Of a stretch of DNA of 19,442 bases, positions 19,415 to 19,442 are shown in pieces. The position numbers and the translations under genes were made by a program. Source of the DNA: Yes71-27 sp040758635 (GTDB taxonomy: Bacteria; Bacillota; Desulfotomaculia; Desulfotomaculales; Ammonificaceae). The notes below the pieces were generated by a model. The model did no database searches. It saw nothing but the letters and a program-made list of their open reading frames with translations, and was not told the DNA's origin. Each line of letters opens with the position of its first letter. Positions within the stretch are counted from its first letter, which is position 1. The DNA lies in assembly GCA_040758635.1 (NCBI GenBank), contig JBFLVI010000039.1:1-19442 (forward strand), given 5' to 3'.

Positions 19415-19442
19415 AGTGGGAAGTGAGATTCTGCGGTAGGAA

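Overview
The window (about 58-60% G+C by eye, not counted) looks like chromosomal DNA of a Firmicute, probably a thermophilic clostridial or Peptococcaceae-type anaerobe (Moorella/Ammonifex/Desulfotomaculum-like). That is inference. It rests on strong GGAGG-type ribosome binding sites, many GTG/TTG starts, sigma-A-like promoters with extended -10 elements, a cobalamin riboswitch, a PflX-like radical SAM protein, and a very high density of VapC, MNT/HepT, AbiEii and Uma2 genes.

Region 1 (1-10594) is a surface-glycan locus broken up by toxin-antitoxin (TA) type genes. The glycan genes are all on the minus strand: gmd (8373-9353) and rmd (7007-7981) make GDP-D-rhamnose from GDP-mannose, and wzm (2907-3695) and wzt (1187-1924) form an ABC-2 polysaccharide exporter. 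This gmd/rmd/wzm/wzt set is the one known for D-rhamnan-type glycans, but no glycosyltransferase is in the window. Between and around these genes lie: a fragment of a vapC (141-198), MntA/HepT (205-1042), HicB-antitoxin-PIN (1996-2821), RHH-PIN (4073-4751), MNT-MNT-HepT (4960-6067), Phd-PIN (6278-6993), an orphan RHH antitoxin between gmd and rmd (8028-8309), and a DUF6922-like/AbiEii pair (9669-10594). Several cassettes carry their own visible promoters, and two have inverted-repeat operators over the -10.

Region 2 (10598-14436, plus strand) is a vitamin B12 uptake operon: promoter, cobalamin riboswitch with an unusually large insert in a peripheral helix, a set of mutually exclusive hairpins ending in a probable terminator, then a lipoprotein binding protein (BtuF-like), a FecCD/BtuC permease, and a BtuD-like ATPase carrying an extra C-terminal domain of about 135 residues.

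Region 3 (14437-19442) is mixed: a possible MNT remnant, a Uma2-family nuclease whose promoter almost matches that of the first MntA/HepT pair, a FabG-like short-chain dehydrogenase, a divergent TPR protein, 600 bp of repeat-rich intergenic DNA, a COG1313 (PflX-like) radical SAM protein, a doubtful small ORF, and tRNA-Arg(TCT).

The most notable points are the interleaving of TA cassettes with the D-rhamnose/export genes, the 58-bp vapC scar 6.7 kb from its intact relative, the reused promoter module, the tandem MNT-MNT-HepT operon with an unusually short HepT, the insert in the B12 riboswitch, and the C-terminal domain on the ATPase.
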